Shown: positions 44,672-52,752, counted from the first letter of the stretch. The stretch: DNA of 64,000 nucleotides from Caulobacter vibrioides (GCF_002310375.3 NZ_CP023315.3:3472001-3536000), one strand, 5' to 3'. Notes: generated by a model not told the origin, from the letters alone. Made by a program: numbers and translations.

Positions 44672-44781
44672 AGCGCGTTAGGTTTAAGTGTGAGCGGTTA
44701 AACCTAACGCGCTCTAAGCCTATGAATTATAAACTGTTTATCCGGTTTAGATGTTTCCATCTAAACCAGACAGGCTCTAGG
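44669..44781. repeat. TAGAGC-type composite palindrome E4
   Basis: The first hairpin AGAGCGCGTTAGGTTTAA pairs perfectly with TTAAACCTAACGCGCTCT. The second has GGTTTAGATG / CATCTAAACC, ending CAGGCTCTAG. It lies between the convergent luxR and DUF962 genes. Confidence 0.85.
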
Positions 44782-45108
44782 CTAGAACTTCCGCCGCCCC
44801 GAGACCGTCTCGAACCACAGGCGGAAATCGCCCATCAGGCTGTAGACCGGATACTTGAAGGTCGCCGGACGGTTCTTTTCGAAAACGAAGTGGCCAATCC
44901 AGGCGAAGCCGTAGCCGATCAGGGGCGCGGCGACGAAGAAGCGCCAGTCTTGAAGCGCGCCCAAGGCCAGGCAGACGATCACAAGGCTGGTCCCCACCAC
45001 GTGCAGCCGCCGACTGACCGGGTTGGCGTGCTCGGTCATGTAGAACGGGTAGAAGGCCGCGAAACTCTTGTAGCGTTCGGTGTCCGGGCTGGGCGAGGCG
45101 CTGTCCAT
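44782..45108 (-). CDS. DUF962 / Mpo1-like small membrane protein
   Basis: A 108-residue protein of the Mpo1-like (DUF962, yeast YGL010w) family. Segments YPFYMTEHANPVSRRLHVVG, TSLVIVCLALGAL and APLIGYGFAWIGHFVFEKNR contain the conserved histidines that bind iron in the yeast enzyme and about two to three hydrophobic stretches. Mpo1 is a 2-hydroxy-fatty-acid alpha-dioxygenase; in bacteria the role is unknown. It lies on the minus strand between luxR and luxI. ATG 45,108 preferred; a longer in-frame start gives 12 more residues. Confidence 0.8.
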   Translation of the reverse strand: MDSASPSPDTERYKSFAAFYPFYMTEHANPVSRRLHVVGTSLVIVCLALGALQDWRFFVAAPLIGYGFAWIGHFVFEKNRPATFKYPVYSLMGDFRLWFETVSGRRKF

Positions 45109-45164
45109 GGCGGCAAGGCTGCCTCCGGGAACAGAGGATGGCAAGAGCCTCGCACGCCTGCGGG

Positions 45165-45184
45165 CGTAGGCCGTTTGGCCTATC
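45165..45184. promoter_or_regulatory. Candidate lux-type box upstream of luxI
   Basis: The 20-bp sequence CGTAGGCCGTTTGGCCTATC contains perfect arms TAGGCC and GGCCTA separated by 4 bp, 60 bp before the synthase ATG. LuxR-family proteins bind dyads of about this length. It lies within the divergent gap to DUF962 and could control both. Confidence 0.4.
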
Positions 45185-45243
45185 GGCGGCGGGCCGACCG
45201 CTGCGTCTTAATGCCAGCCTTTGGAGTTCCCAGGGGGCAGGCC

Positions 45244-46071
45244 ATGATCCACATCATCACGTCCGAAAACCGCCATCTCTACGGCCCGCAGCTGTGGGCG
45301 ATGCACGAGGAGCGCCGTCGTCAGTGCGTCGACAAGAACGGCTGGGTGGATCTGGTGGTGCTCGATGGCGGAGAGATCGACGACTATGACGACCACCGCG
45401 CCATCTATCTGCTCGGCTTCGATGACGACATGCAGTTGGAGGTCGGCCTGCGCCTGCGGCCGACCGACGACCGTTGCATGCTGGCTGACAAGTTCGCCGA
45501 TCTGATCGCGCCCGGCGAAACGCACAAGAAGGGCCTCGAGGTTTGGGAGGCTACCCGCCTTTTCACAACCCAGGCCTACCGACAGCGCAAGGGGCCAGGG
45601 CGTGGACAGCGCGTGTTCGAATGCTGGGCCGCCGCGTTCGAGCTGGCCCTAAAGAACGGCGTGACCCGGTTCGTGGGCATGATCGACATGCAGCTCTATC
45701 CTGGGATCCTCAACTCTCCGATCGAGACCCGACTGGTCGGGATCCCGCGCCCCTACGCGTTCGGCGTGGTGGCGGGGTCTGAGATCGCGATCTCGACGGA
45801 TCTGCTGGAAGGGGTGCTGGAAGCGATCGGCCGGGAATCGCCCGTGGGCTACGAAATCGACGCGCTGGACCTGATGGCTTTCGGAAACCTGGCCGCGGTT
45901 CAGCGGCAGGTGAAACGCGCCATGACGCCCCAACTTGTCGCCGGCCCGGAGCGGGACGAAACCCTCGCGGCGGAAACGCTGTTTCGCCTGCACGACACCA
46001 CCAGCCAAGCGCGACGGATATGGGACGATCGCGCGTCCCGCAAAACTGACGTGCTGCGCCTGGACGCCTGA
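45244..46071 (+). CDS. Acyl-homoserine lactone synthase, LuxI family
   Basis: A 275-residue protein. The N-terminal ~110 residues fit the LuxI fold: MIHIITSENRHLYGPQLWAM, Arg24 (EERRR), Trp34 (KNGW), Glu44-x-Asp46-x-x-Asp49 (GGEIDDYDD), Arg70 in GLRLRPTDD, Phe84 in DKFADL and the E-x-x-R of EVWEATRLF (Glu102, Arg105). These correspond to the conserved LuxI R24, W34, D45, D48, R69, F82, E100 and R103. The conserved Phe28 is Cys28 here. It is longer than usual LuxI proteins (about 200) with an extra C-terminal tail. It likely makes an acyl-HSL signal for the nearby LuxR. Start ATG 45,244 with AGGGGGC upstream. Confidence 0.88.
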   Translation: MIHIITSENRHLYGPQLWAMHEERRRQCVDKNGWVDLVVLDGGEIDDYDDHRAIYLLGFDDDMQLEVGLRLRPTDDRCMLADKFADLIAPGETHKKGLEVWEATRLFTTQAYRQRKGPGRGQRVFECWAAAFELALKNGVTRFVGMIDMQLYPGILNSPIETRLVGIPRPYAFGVVAGSEIAISTDLLEGVLEAIGRESPVGYEIDALDLMAFGNLAAVQRQVKRAMTPQLVAGPERDETLAAETLFRLHDTTSQARRIWDDRASRKTDVLRLDA

Positions 46072-46327
46072 GGCCCGTTCCGCGCGGCTCGACCGCCCTC
46101 CATCAGCCCGAAACGCTCCAGCGGGTTCGGTTCGCGATCACTCGCGCCAGGCGAGCGCCGATCAAGCTCCGGTTGGCGGCGAATCGCCGAGCCGGCCGAT
46201 AGCTTCGTGGAACTCGGGGGAGGAGAAGCGTCGTCATCGCGACGTAACGCCGCGCCAAGGCTGGCTCGCTTCCACCAGCGTAACGGTCGTGTCATTTTCC
46301 CAGGACAACCGTTGGAGGCGAAAAAAC

Positions 46328-46759
46328 ATGAGCGAAGAAACTGAAGGCCGACGCCCCAACCCCGTCGACTTGCATGTTGGCGGTCGCGTCCGCATGCGCC
46401 GCAAATTGCTGGGCGTGAGCCAGGAGCAATTGGCCGACTCCCTGGGGCTGACCTTCCAACAGGTGCAGAAGTACGAGCGTGGCGCCAATCGCGTCAGCGC
46501 CAGCAAGCTCTACGAGATCGCCAAGACCTTGCAGGTGCCCGTATCGTTCTTCTTCGACGGACTGGCCGATCCGATGAGCGGCGTGGAGATGGACGACGCC
46601 AGCCTCCGGGCGGAGAAAGTCGTGCAGGAATTCCTCACCACACCGGAAGGGCTGGAGCTCGCAGAGGTGTTCCCGCGCATCGCGCGTGGCCGCGTCCGTC
46701 GCCAGGTTCTCGACTTGGTCCGCGCCATGGCCGACGAGGCCTCGCGCGACGGGGCCTAG
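46328..46759 (+). CDS. XRE-family helix-turn-helix regulator
   Basis: A 143-residue regulator with the Cro/CI-type HTH at 19-70 (VRMRRKLLGVSQEQLADSLG, LTFQQVQKYERGANRVSASK). The rest, EFLTTPEGLELAEVFPRIAR, is helical and typical of the SinR-like alphaproteobacterial group. Excellent Shine-Dalgarno GGAGGC 8 nt before ATG. The stop is TAG of a TAGAGC sequence. Target unknown; it is downstream of luxI in the same orientation with a 256-bp gap, probably a separate transcript. Confidence 0.88.
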   Translation: MSEETEGRRPNPVDLHVGGRVRMRRKLLGVSQEQLADSLGLTFQQVQKYERGANRVSASKLYEIAKTLQVPVSFFFDGLADPMSGVEMDDASLRAEKVVQEFLTTPEGLELAEVFPRIARGRVRRQVLDLVRAMADEASRDGA

Positions 46760-46790
46760 AGCCTTGCGCGTCGATCCGACGATTTGACAG

Positions 46791-46828
46791 AGGGACCTCG
46801 GCCGGCGGGCCGGGGTCCCTTTTGTTGT
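46791..46828 (+). terminator. Intrinsic terminator after the XRE gene
   Basis: AGGGACCTCGGCC pairs with GGCCGGGGTCCCT around GGCG, one G-T pair, followed by TTTTGTTG. Confidence 0.85.
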
Positions 46829-46842
46829 CAACTGACAGCCCC

Positions 46843-47196
46843 TCAGCCGGTCGCAACATCCGATCGCGACGCCTTCCAGATGCGCTTTGCGGTTCCTGCG
46901 GCCGCCGGAGCCAGCCCGCGTAGGTCATAGGTTCGGACGATGCGCATTCCGATCTCGCGCTCGCGCTGCCAGGCGACGGTCACGTCATGCGCCAGCCCGG
47001 CGTCGAGGTCCACCAGCTGGATGCGCCCCGTCGGCGCGGCCCCCGTCAGCATCTGTACGCGCGCGCCCTGGCTGGAAAGGTCACGGACCACGCAGTCCCA
47101 AGCGAAGTCGCCGCAGAGAATTTTGCCGGACCTTTGGGTCTGGATGCGGACGGCCGCTCTTCGATCATGGTCCGCGCCAGACGCGTGCTTCGTCAT
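46843..47196 (-). CDS. PilZ domain protein (c-di-GMP binding candidate)
   Basis: A 117-residue protein consisting mostly of one PilZ domain. The RxxxR motif is in DRRAAVRIQT and the D-x-S-x-x-G motif is in VVRDLSSQGARVQM, both needed for c-di-GMP binding. The strand GARVQMLTGAAPTGRIQL follows. ATG 47,196 is selected; the open frame continues 89 residues upstream but only by chance. It may act downstream of the EAL gene's c-di-GMP signalling, which is inference. Confidence 0.8.
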   Translation of the reverse strand: MTKHASGADHDRRAAVRIQTQRSGKILCGDFAWDCVVRDLSSQGARVQMLTGAAPTGRIQLVDLDAGLAHDVTVAWQREREIGMRIVRTYDLRGLAPAAAGTAKRIWKASRSDVATG

Positions 47197-47359
47197 GGGC
47201 CGATAAACGCACAACGCAGTTAATCGGCCGTGCAGAAGTAAGATTTTTGTAGTGAAGGTTAACGGCGCGGCGCACCCAAAATGAGGTCGCGCGTCGCGCC
47301 GCTTGGTGTCAGCCTTGTCGCTCGCGGAAACAGCGCCTCCTCGACGGCCGCCCCGCGCC

Positions 47360-48565
47360 TCAGACCCGTTCGACGATCCTGAGCGGCTCCAAGGCCATCT
47401 CAAGGTCGGCCAGGATGTCGGCGAGGTCCTCCAAGCCGACGGACAGACGCACCATGCCCTCACCGATGCCGGCGGCGGCGCGCTCCTCGGGGGTGTAGGG
47501 CGAATGCGTCATGCTGGCCGGGTGTTGGATCAGGGTCTCGGCGTCACCCAGCGACACAGCGCGACGGATCAGCGCCAGTCGGTTCATCATCGCCACGCCC
47601 GCCGTGTGCCCGCCCTTCAGCTCGAACGCCATCATGCCGCCGCCCGAGGCCATCTGGCACGCCGCCAGATCACGCTGCGGGAAGCTCTGCAGGCCCGGAT
47701 AGAACACCTGCTCCACGGCCGGATGATCCTCCAACCACCGCGCGACCGTCTGGGCGCTCTGGCTATGGCGGGCCATCCGTAGCGATAGGGTCTTGAGGCC
47801 CCGCAGGACCAGGAAGGCGGTGAAGGGCGACATGACCGCGCCGGTCATGTCCTTCACGCCGCAGAGGCGAACGCGGGCCATATCCTCGACGCCACCGGCG
47901 GCGATCCCGCCGACCAGGTCGCCATGCCCGCCCAGATACTTGGTCGCCGAGTGCACCACGATGTCGGCCCCCAAGGCCAGCGGACGCGTCAGGCAAGGGG
48001 TGGCGTAGGTGTTGTCGACCACCACCTTGGCGCCGGCGCCATGGGCGATCCGCGTGATCGCCGCGATGTCGACAAGACGCATGTTCGGATTGGCCGGGGT
48101 CTCGAAGTAGACGATCCGGGTCTGCTCCGAGATGACGGCCGCCAGCGCTTCGGGCCGGGTCATGTCGACCTGCTTCACCGTCACGCCGAAGCGGGTCAGG
48201 CCATCGCGCAGGAAGGCGAAGGTGCAGCCATACAGGGTCTGGTCGGTGATCACCTCGTCGCCGGCCCGCAGGAAACTCCACAAGGTGGCGGTGATCGCGC
48301 CCATCCCGGAGGCCGTGGCGACCGCCGCCTCAGCGCCTTCCAGGCTGGCGAGGCGGCGCTCCAGAAGGTCGGTCGTGGGGTTGGAGATGCGCGAGTAGAA
48401 GTGTCCCTCGCGGGTCCCGGCGAACATCTCGCCGCCGGCTTCAGCGCTCTCGAAGGCGAAGGTCGAGGTCAGGTGCAGCGGCGGGGTCAGCGCGCCGTGC
48501 TCGTCGGCGGGGTCATAGCCCGCGTGGATCGCCCGCGTGGAAAAGCCGGTCTGGTCGTCGCGCAT
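47360..48565 (-). CDS. mdeA: Methionine gamma-lyase
   Basis: A 401-residue Cys/Met metabolism PLP enzyme. [10 protein letters not shown] contains Tyr112 and Cys114, the latter diagnostic of methionine gamma-lyase (Cys116 in the Pseudomonas enzyme). Schiff-base Lys209 is in [11 protein letters not shown] and Asp184 in [10 protein letters not shown]. It splits L-methionine to 2-oxobutanoate, methanethiol and ammonia. A cystathionine gamma-lyase identity is possible but Cys114 argues against it. Divergent Lrp-type gene upstream mirrors the mdeA-mdeR pair of Pseudomonas. Confidence 0.88.
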   Translation of the reverse strand: MRDDQTGFSTRAIHAGYDPADEHGALTPPLHLTSTFAFESAEAGGEMFAGTREGHFYSRISNPTTDLLERRLASLEGAEAAVATASGMGAITATLWSFLRAGDEVITDQTLYGCTFAFLRDGLTRFGVTVKQVDMTRPEALAAVISEQTRIVYFETPANPNMRLVDIAAITRIAHGAGAKVVVDNTYATPCLTRPLALGADIVVHSATKYLGGHGDLVGGIAAGGVEDMARVRLCGVKDMTGAVMSPFTAFLVLRGLKTLSLRMARHSQSAQTVARWLEDHPAVEQVFYPGLQSFPQRDLAACQMASGGGMMAFELKGGHTAGVAMMNRLALIRRAVSLGDAETLIQHPASMTHSPYTPEERAAAGIGEGMVRLSVGLEDLADILADLEMALEPLRIVERV

Positions 48566-48615
48566 CTGCTGCTCCCTTTGACGCCACTTTGGCGCGGAGC
48601 AAGGCGCTTGAGATT

Positions 48616-48657
48616 GCGAAGTCTGCTATGATGACTACCAATTTTGGCAGATTCTGC
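48616..48657. promoter_or_regulatory. Two Lrp-like operator half-sites in the mdeA-lrp gap
   Basis: GCAGATTCTGC (48,647-48,657) is a perfect palindrome with one centre base. GCGAAGTCTGC (48,616-48,626) matches it at 8 of 11 bases. Centres are 31 bp apart, about three helical turns, as expected for wrapping by an Lrp oligomer. Confidence 0.45.
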
Positions 48658-48670
48658 TTCGGAGCCGTGA

Positions 48671-49129
48671 ATGGACGCCAAGGACCGCCAGATCATCCGC
48701 GAACTGCAGAAGGATGGGCGCCTCACCAATCAGGAGCTGGCCGAGCGGGTGAACCTGTCGCCCTCGCCCTGCCTGCGGCGCGTGCGCAATCTCGAGGCCG
48801 ACGGCGTGATCACCGGCTACACGGCGCTGGTGGACCAGAAGGCCTACGGCCTGCCGATCACCGTCTTTGTCCGGGTGCGTCTGGATCGTCATGGTCAGGA
48901 TCTGATCAAGGGCTTCGAGGACGCCGTGGCGCGCATCGACCAGATCCTCGACTGCTTCCTGCTGGCCGGCGGCGACGACTATCTGCTGCGCGTGATCGTC
49001 GACAGCCTCGAGGCCTATGAAGACTTCATGCGCCGTAAGCTGCACGCCATACCCGGCATCGCGTCGATCGACACCAGCTTCGCCTACGGGGTGGTCAAGC
49101 AGACCCGAGTCTTTCCCGTGGCCGGCTGA
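48671..49129 (+). CDS. Lrp/AsnC family regulator (probable MdeR-type)
   Basis: A 152-residue feast/famine regulator. The HTH is LTNQELAERVNLSPSPCLRR at residues about 18-38, then the RAM effector domain (CFLLAGGDDYLLRVIVDSLE, AIPGIASIDTSFAYGVVKQT). It is divergent from methionine gamma-lyase and likely activates it in response to methionine or a related amino acid. ATG 48,671 has GGAG 8 nt upstream. Confidence 0.9.
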   Translation: MDAKDRQIIRELQKDGRLTNQELAERVNLSPSPCLRRVRNLEADGVITGYTALVDQKAYGLPITVFVRVRLDRHGQDLIKGFEDAVARIDQILDCFLLAGGDDYLLRVIVDSLEAYEDFMRRKLHAIPGIASIDTSFAYGVVKQTRVFPVAG

Positions 49130-49191
49130 AGCGCTCGCCTCACGCGAACGTCAATCCCAGCCTTACCTTCAGGCGATACGATGGCGGCGCG

Positions 49192-50592
49192 ATGATCGAA
49201 AAAGCGCCGCCCCAGTCCAGCGCCCCCATGGCCGCGTCCCCCAGCGTCACGACGGCGCTGAAGCACGCGCCGCTCGGCATCGCCATCTTTGACAACCAGA
49301 TGCGCTACCTGGCGGCGTCGAGCCGCTACCTGACCGACCAGAACATGCCGCCCGATCTGCCGTTGATCGGCCAGCGCCATTACGACGTCTTTCCCGAGGT
49401 GCCGCAAAAGTGGCGTGATCTGCACGCGCAGGTCCTGGCCGAGGGTGTCGAGCTGCGCCACGACGGCGACCCCTATGTCGATCGCCGCGGGCGCACGGAA
49501 TGGATCCGCTGGTCGATGGCGCCCTGGCGCACCGATGGGGGAGAGATCGGCGGCCTCGTGCTCTACACCGAGGTGGTGACCGCCGGCGTCCTGGCCCGCC
49601 GGGCGCTGGAAGCGGCCGAGGCGCGCTACCGCGCCGTCTTCGACCAGACCGCCATGGGCGTGGCGCGGCTCGCCCAGGACGGAACCCTTCTCGAAGCGAA
49701 CGACAGCTTCTGCGCCATCCTGCGCCGGCCCCGCGAGCAGCTCCTGGGAAGCCACATAGCCGCTCTGGTGCACCCGGATGATCTTGGCCAGGCGATCGCC
49801 GACGGCGACGCCCTGTGGGCCGGCGAAATCGAAACCTACGCCGCCGATCGCCGCTTCGTGGGGGACAAGCCCGGCGAGATCCTCTGGATGAACCTGACGG
49901 TCTCCAAGGTGAGCCCGGTCGACGAGCCGCCCTATATGGTCGTGATCCTGTCGGACATCAGCCACCGCAAGCAGGCCGAAAGCGCACAGCAGCACCATCA
50001 GGCTCAGCTGCGCCTGCTGATCAACGAGCTGAACCACCGGGTGAAGAACACCTTGGCTACGGTGCAGTCGATGGCCGCTCAGACCCTGCGGAACGAGCCG
50101 AGCCCCGCGGCGGCTTTCGAGAAGTTCGAGGCCCGGCTGATGGGCCTTTCGGGCGTGCACGACATCCTCACCCGCGAAAGCTGGCACGGCGCGCCCCTTC
50201 GCGAGGTCGCCGAACGCGCGCTGCGTCCGTTCGACGAGGCCGGCGCGCGGGTCGACATCTCCGGTCCGGCGGTGCGTCTCCAGCCAGGCGGCGCCCTGAC
50301 CATGGCCCTGATCTTTCACGAACTGGCCACCAACGCCCTGAAGTACGGCGCCCTATCGACGGCCGGCGGGCGTGTGAGCCTGAGCTGGACGTACGACCCG
50401 GAGGCGCGCGCGCTGGAGTGCCGTTGGATCGAGACCGGCGGTCCGGCGGTGACACCCCCCACGCGCAAGGGTTTCGGCTCGCGCCTGATCGAGCGCAGCC
50501 TGCGCGGCGAACTGAACGGATCGACCAGCGTGACGTATGATCCGGACGGCCTGCGCTGCACGCTGCAAGCGCACCTTCCAGAGACGGCCTGA
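49192..50592 (+). CDS. PAS-containing HWE-family sensor histidine kinase
   Basis: A 466-residue soluble kinase. PAS 1 is about residues 20-130 and PAS 2 about 145-260. The dimerisation segment is LLINELNHRVKNTLATVQSM with His282. ATPase motifs are IFHELATNALKYGALS (N box) and GFGSRLIERSLRGELNG; the W-x-E of the family is in ECRWIETGGPAV. No membrane segment and no receiver; no adjacent response regulator. HWE kinases often sense light, redox or stress in alphaproteobacteria. Confidence 0.92.
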   Translation: MIEKAPPQSSAPMAASPSVTTALKHAPLGIAIFDNQMRYLAASSRYLTDQNMPPDLPLIGQRHYDVFPEVPQKWRDLHAQVLAEGVELRHDGDPYVDRRGRTEWIRWSMAPWRTDGGEIGGLVLYTEVVTAGVLARRALEAAEARYRAVFDQTAMGVARLAQDGTLLEANDSFCAILRRPREQLLGSHIAALVHPDDLGQAIADGDALWAGEIETYAADRRFVGDKPGEILWMNLTVSKVSPVDEPPYMVVILSDISHRKQAESAQQHHQAQLRLLINELNHRVKNTLATVQSMAAQTLRNEPSPAAAFEKFEARLMGLSGVHDILTRESWHGAPLREVAERALRPFDEAGARVDISGPAVRLQPGGALTMALIFHELATNALKYGALSTAGGRVSLSWTYDPEARALECRWIETGGPAVTPPTRKGFGSRLIERSLRGELNGSTSVTYDPDGLRCTLQAHLPETA

Positions 50593-50821
50593 CGCTCCTG
50601 TCCACGCCCTGCGTACGGGTGTGGCCGGGCCGATGAAGTCAAACGCCCCGCATCGACCAAGCCACGCGCCAATTGAGTACGGCGGCCAACGTGCTGGGGG
50701 GTTTCAGAAGGCGCTGACGAGACGGAGCGAGGTGGCTCTTGGGCGTCATCCCAATGAGACCAAACCGCCGCGCCCCTGTCGCATGAATCGCGCATAGGGC
50801 GCTGCGGAGACCTTTCCGACC

Positions 50822-51811
50822 ATGCGCCTCCTGACGACGACCCTCGCCTTGTTTCTCGTCGCCGCCGCGCCGGCGGGGGCCAACACCTTCCGTCAGCGCC
50901 TTTACGACCCCGCCGCCGGGGTCATGGTCGTCGCCCATCGCGGCTGCCATGCTGCGGCCCCGGCCCATGGCTTCCCGTCGACCGCGCCTGAGAACTCTCT
51001 GGAGGCCCTGCGGCGCTGCATCGATATCGGCGTCGACATCGTCGAGGCCGATGTCCGCCGCACCCAGGATGGCGCGCTGGTGATCATGCACGACCCCAGC
51101 GTGAACCGCACCACCGATGGCGACGGCCTCGTCTCGACCTTGACGCTCGCCCAGTTCCAGGCGCTCCAACTCGAAGGCGGCGACGAAGCGCCCCCCACGC
51201 TGGAAGCCTTCCTCCGCGCCGCACGTGGTCGCGTGATGGTGACCCTGCATCTGAAGGGACCGTTCGCCGCCCAGGCTGCGGAGGTCGCGCGCGCAACGGA
51301 CGCCAGCGACTGGGTGCTGTTCAAGGCCAGGGCCAAGGAGGCCATGTCGCCGATCGCCGACCAGCCTCTCTATCGAGACGTCGCCTTCATGCCGATGGTG
51401 GGCGAAGGCGCCGCGCGGAACGCGGACCAGTTGGGCGCAGTCATCACCCAACAGGCCTCGGGCGCACGCGCTATCCCGGCGGTCGAGACGCGTGGCCTGC
51501 GATCGCGAGGTTTTGCGGCGGTTCGCGACGCAGCGGGAGCCGCGCGTGTTCGGGTGTGGATCAACACCTTGCGCATGAGCAGCTGGAAGAGCTTTCTTGG
51601 CCTCTCGGGCGACCGGCGCGCCTTGCGAGACCCAGACACCTCCTGGGGGCGCCTTATCGACAAGGGCGTCACCATCATCCACACCGACCACCCGGCGCAG
51701 CTTCTGGGGTATCTGAAAAGCCGTCGCCTGAGTGAGGGTGTGACCATAGCTAGCGCCGGTGAGGCTTCGACATCCTCGACCACGCACGCGGCCTTCGTCG
51801 CGCCGCGCTAG
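50822..51811 (+). CDS. Secreted glycerophosphodiester phosphodiesterase
   Basis: A 329-residue exported GDPD. The signal peptide is about residues 1-20 (ending PAGA). VVAHRGCHAAAPAHG and TAPENSLEALRRCIDIGVD carry the catalytic His-Arg and Glu, EADVRRTQDGALVIMHDPSV carries the second Glu-Asp-His set, and TIIHTDHPAQL is near the end. It releases glycerol-3-phosphate from phospholipid diesters in the periplasm. The stop TAG at 51,809-51,811 belongs to the E5 palindrome. Confidence 0.85.
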   Translation: MRLLTTTLALFLVAAAPAGANTFRQRLYDPAAGVMVVAHRGCHAAAPAHGFPSTAPENSLEALRRCIDIGVDIVEADVRRTQDGALVIMHDPSVNRTTDGDGLVSTLTLAQFQALQLEGGDEAPPTLEAFLRAARGRVMVTLHLKGPFAAQAAEVARATDASDWVLFKARAKEAMSPIADQPLYRDVAFMPMVGEGAARNADQLGAVITQQASGARAIPAVETRGLRSRGFAAVRDAAGAARVRVWINTLRMSSWKSFLGLSGDRRALRDPDTSWGRLIDKGVTIIHTDHPAQLLGYLKSRRLSEGVTIASAGEASTSSTTHAAFVAPR

Positions 51812-51877
51812 AGCCTCTTTTTCGATCCGACGGACGTCATCCGATCGGATAGAAAGAGCTCCATTTCAAAAGCTTAG
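51809..51877. repeat. TAGAGC-type palindrome E5
   Basis: TAGAGCCTCTTTTTCGATCC pairs with the TCGGATAGAAAGAGCTCC arm around a short loop, with a second TAGAGC at 51,873. It contributes the stop codon of the GDPD gene. The rest of 51,880-52,085 shows no gene or repeat; the prophage boundary is expected here. Confidence 0.7.
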
Positions 51878-52086
51878 AGCCGACGGACGGCCAGGAAACC
51901 CTCGGCGCGATCCAGAAAAACGCCCGTTGCGGATCCTCGTGGGGACCACGCTGCGCATTCCGATTTTCGAGGGGAAAGTCAGTCCGTCCTGGTGGCGGGG
52001 GGCGGGAGCAAGATGGCTCATACATCGCCGGGCGCCCCGTTTAAGATCGCCGTCTAGGCTTGGTTGCCCGGCCGACCGAAACAAGA

Positions 52087-52117
52087 AAGCCCGCCACCAG
52101 GGCTTGGTGGCGGGCTT
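52087..52117 (-). terminator. Terminator ending the prophage late transcript
   Basis: AAGCCCGCCACCA / TGGTGGCGGGCTT with a five-base loop. On the minus strand it is followed by TCTTGTTTC, consistent with stopping the Rz transcript. Confidence 0.75.
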
Positions 52118-52149
52118 CATCGTGCGCTCGACCTTGCGGGAGCGGCAGA

Positions 52150-52752
52150 TCAGGGCTTGAGCGCCGATCCCTGAGGCTCAGCGGAAACGCCCTGGATGTG
52201 GGCGCCGTACAGAGCCGCCTGACGGGAGTACCACTCGCGCCAGGCTAGCGCCTCGACCTCGAGGACGTGGCAGGCTCCGTAGTTGTCGACGACGGTGTCG
52301 GCGACGGTAGAGAGCGCAACTCCGGAAGGGGCTTCGACAGGTCCACCGGGGGATCGGGGAAGGGTGGAGCCAAGAGCTGCGGCGTCGTGCATGCGGACAA
52401 AGCCAACAGGCACGCTGAAAGTGCGATCAACCTCGAAAGGCACATAGACGGGGACCTCCTCTTTTAGGGTCTTGGTGCGCCACCGGATCTCGACAGTCTT
52501 GACCGCTACGTCACGGCGGATGTCTTGCGTGATGACGCCAGCCTTGGCCCGCACCTCACCAGAGATTTTGCTCGCCTTGGCCATCCGATCAGCTTGCGCC
52601 GACCGCTCGGCCGAGACACCGGCTTGGCGCCCGAACTGATACACGCCGCCGATCGTCAGCACGGCCACGAGGGCGAAAAGGAGGGCTCGCCCGATCTTGG
52701 ATCGCGTAAGCGCCTTGCCGATCCGCACCGCAACCTCAACCAGCCCCATCAT
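52150..52752 (-). CDS. Phage spanin inner-membrane subunit (Rz-like)
   Basis: A 200-residue protein with one N-terminal membrane segment (about residues 18-37, ALLFALVAVLTIGGVYQFGR), then a long helical charged periplasmic region, the i-spanin layout. ATG 52,752 overlaps the muramidase stop by 4 nt. A lipoprotein gene (Rz1-like) is nested inside in another frame, which strongly supports Rz identity. It would fuse inner and outer membranes during lysis. Confidence 0.78.
   Translation of the reverse strand: MMGLVEVAVRIGKALTRSKIGRALLFALVAVLTIGGVYQFGRQAGVSAERSAQADRMAKASKISGEVRAKAGVITQDIRRDVAVKTVEIRWRTKTLKEEVPVYVPFEVDRTFSVPVGFVRMHDAAALGSTLPRSPGGPVEAPSGVALSTVADTVVDNYGACHVLEVEALAWREWYSRQAALYGAHIQGVSAEPQGSALKP
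52245..52445 (-). CDS. Phage spanin outer-membrane lipoprotein (Rz1-like), nested in Rz
   Basis: A 66-residue frame wholly inside Rz, in the +1 frame. It starts MCLSRLIALSACLLALSACT with signal peptide and lipobox LSAC, so the mature protein begins at Cys19. The mature part is proline-rich (PQLLAPPFPDPPVDLSKPL), as in Rz1 proteins. The nesting and lipobox make it a convincing Rz1 even though it overlaps another gene entirely. Confidence 0.75.
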   Translation of the reverse strand: MCLSRLIALSACLLALSACTTPQLLAPPFPDPPVDLSKPLPELRSLPSPTPSSTTTEPATSSRSRR

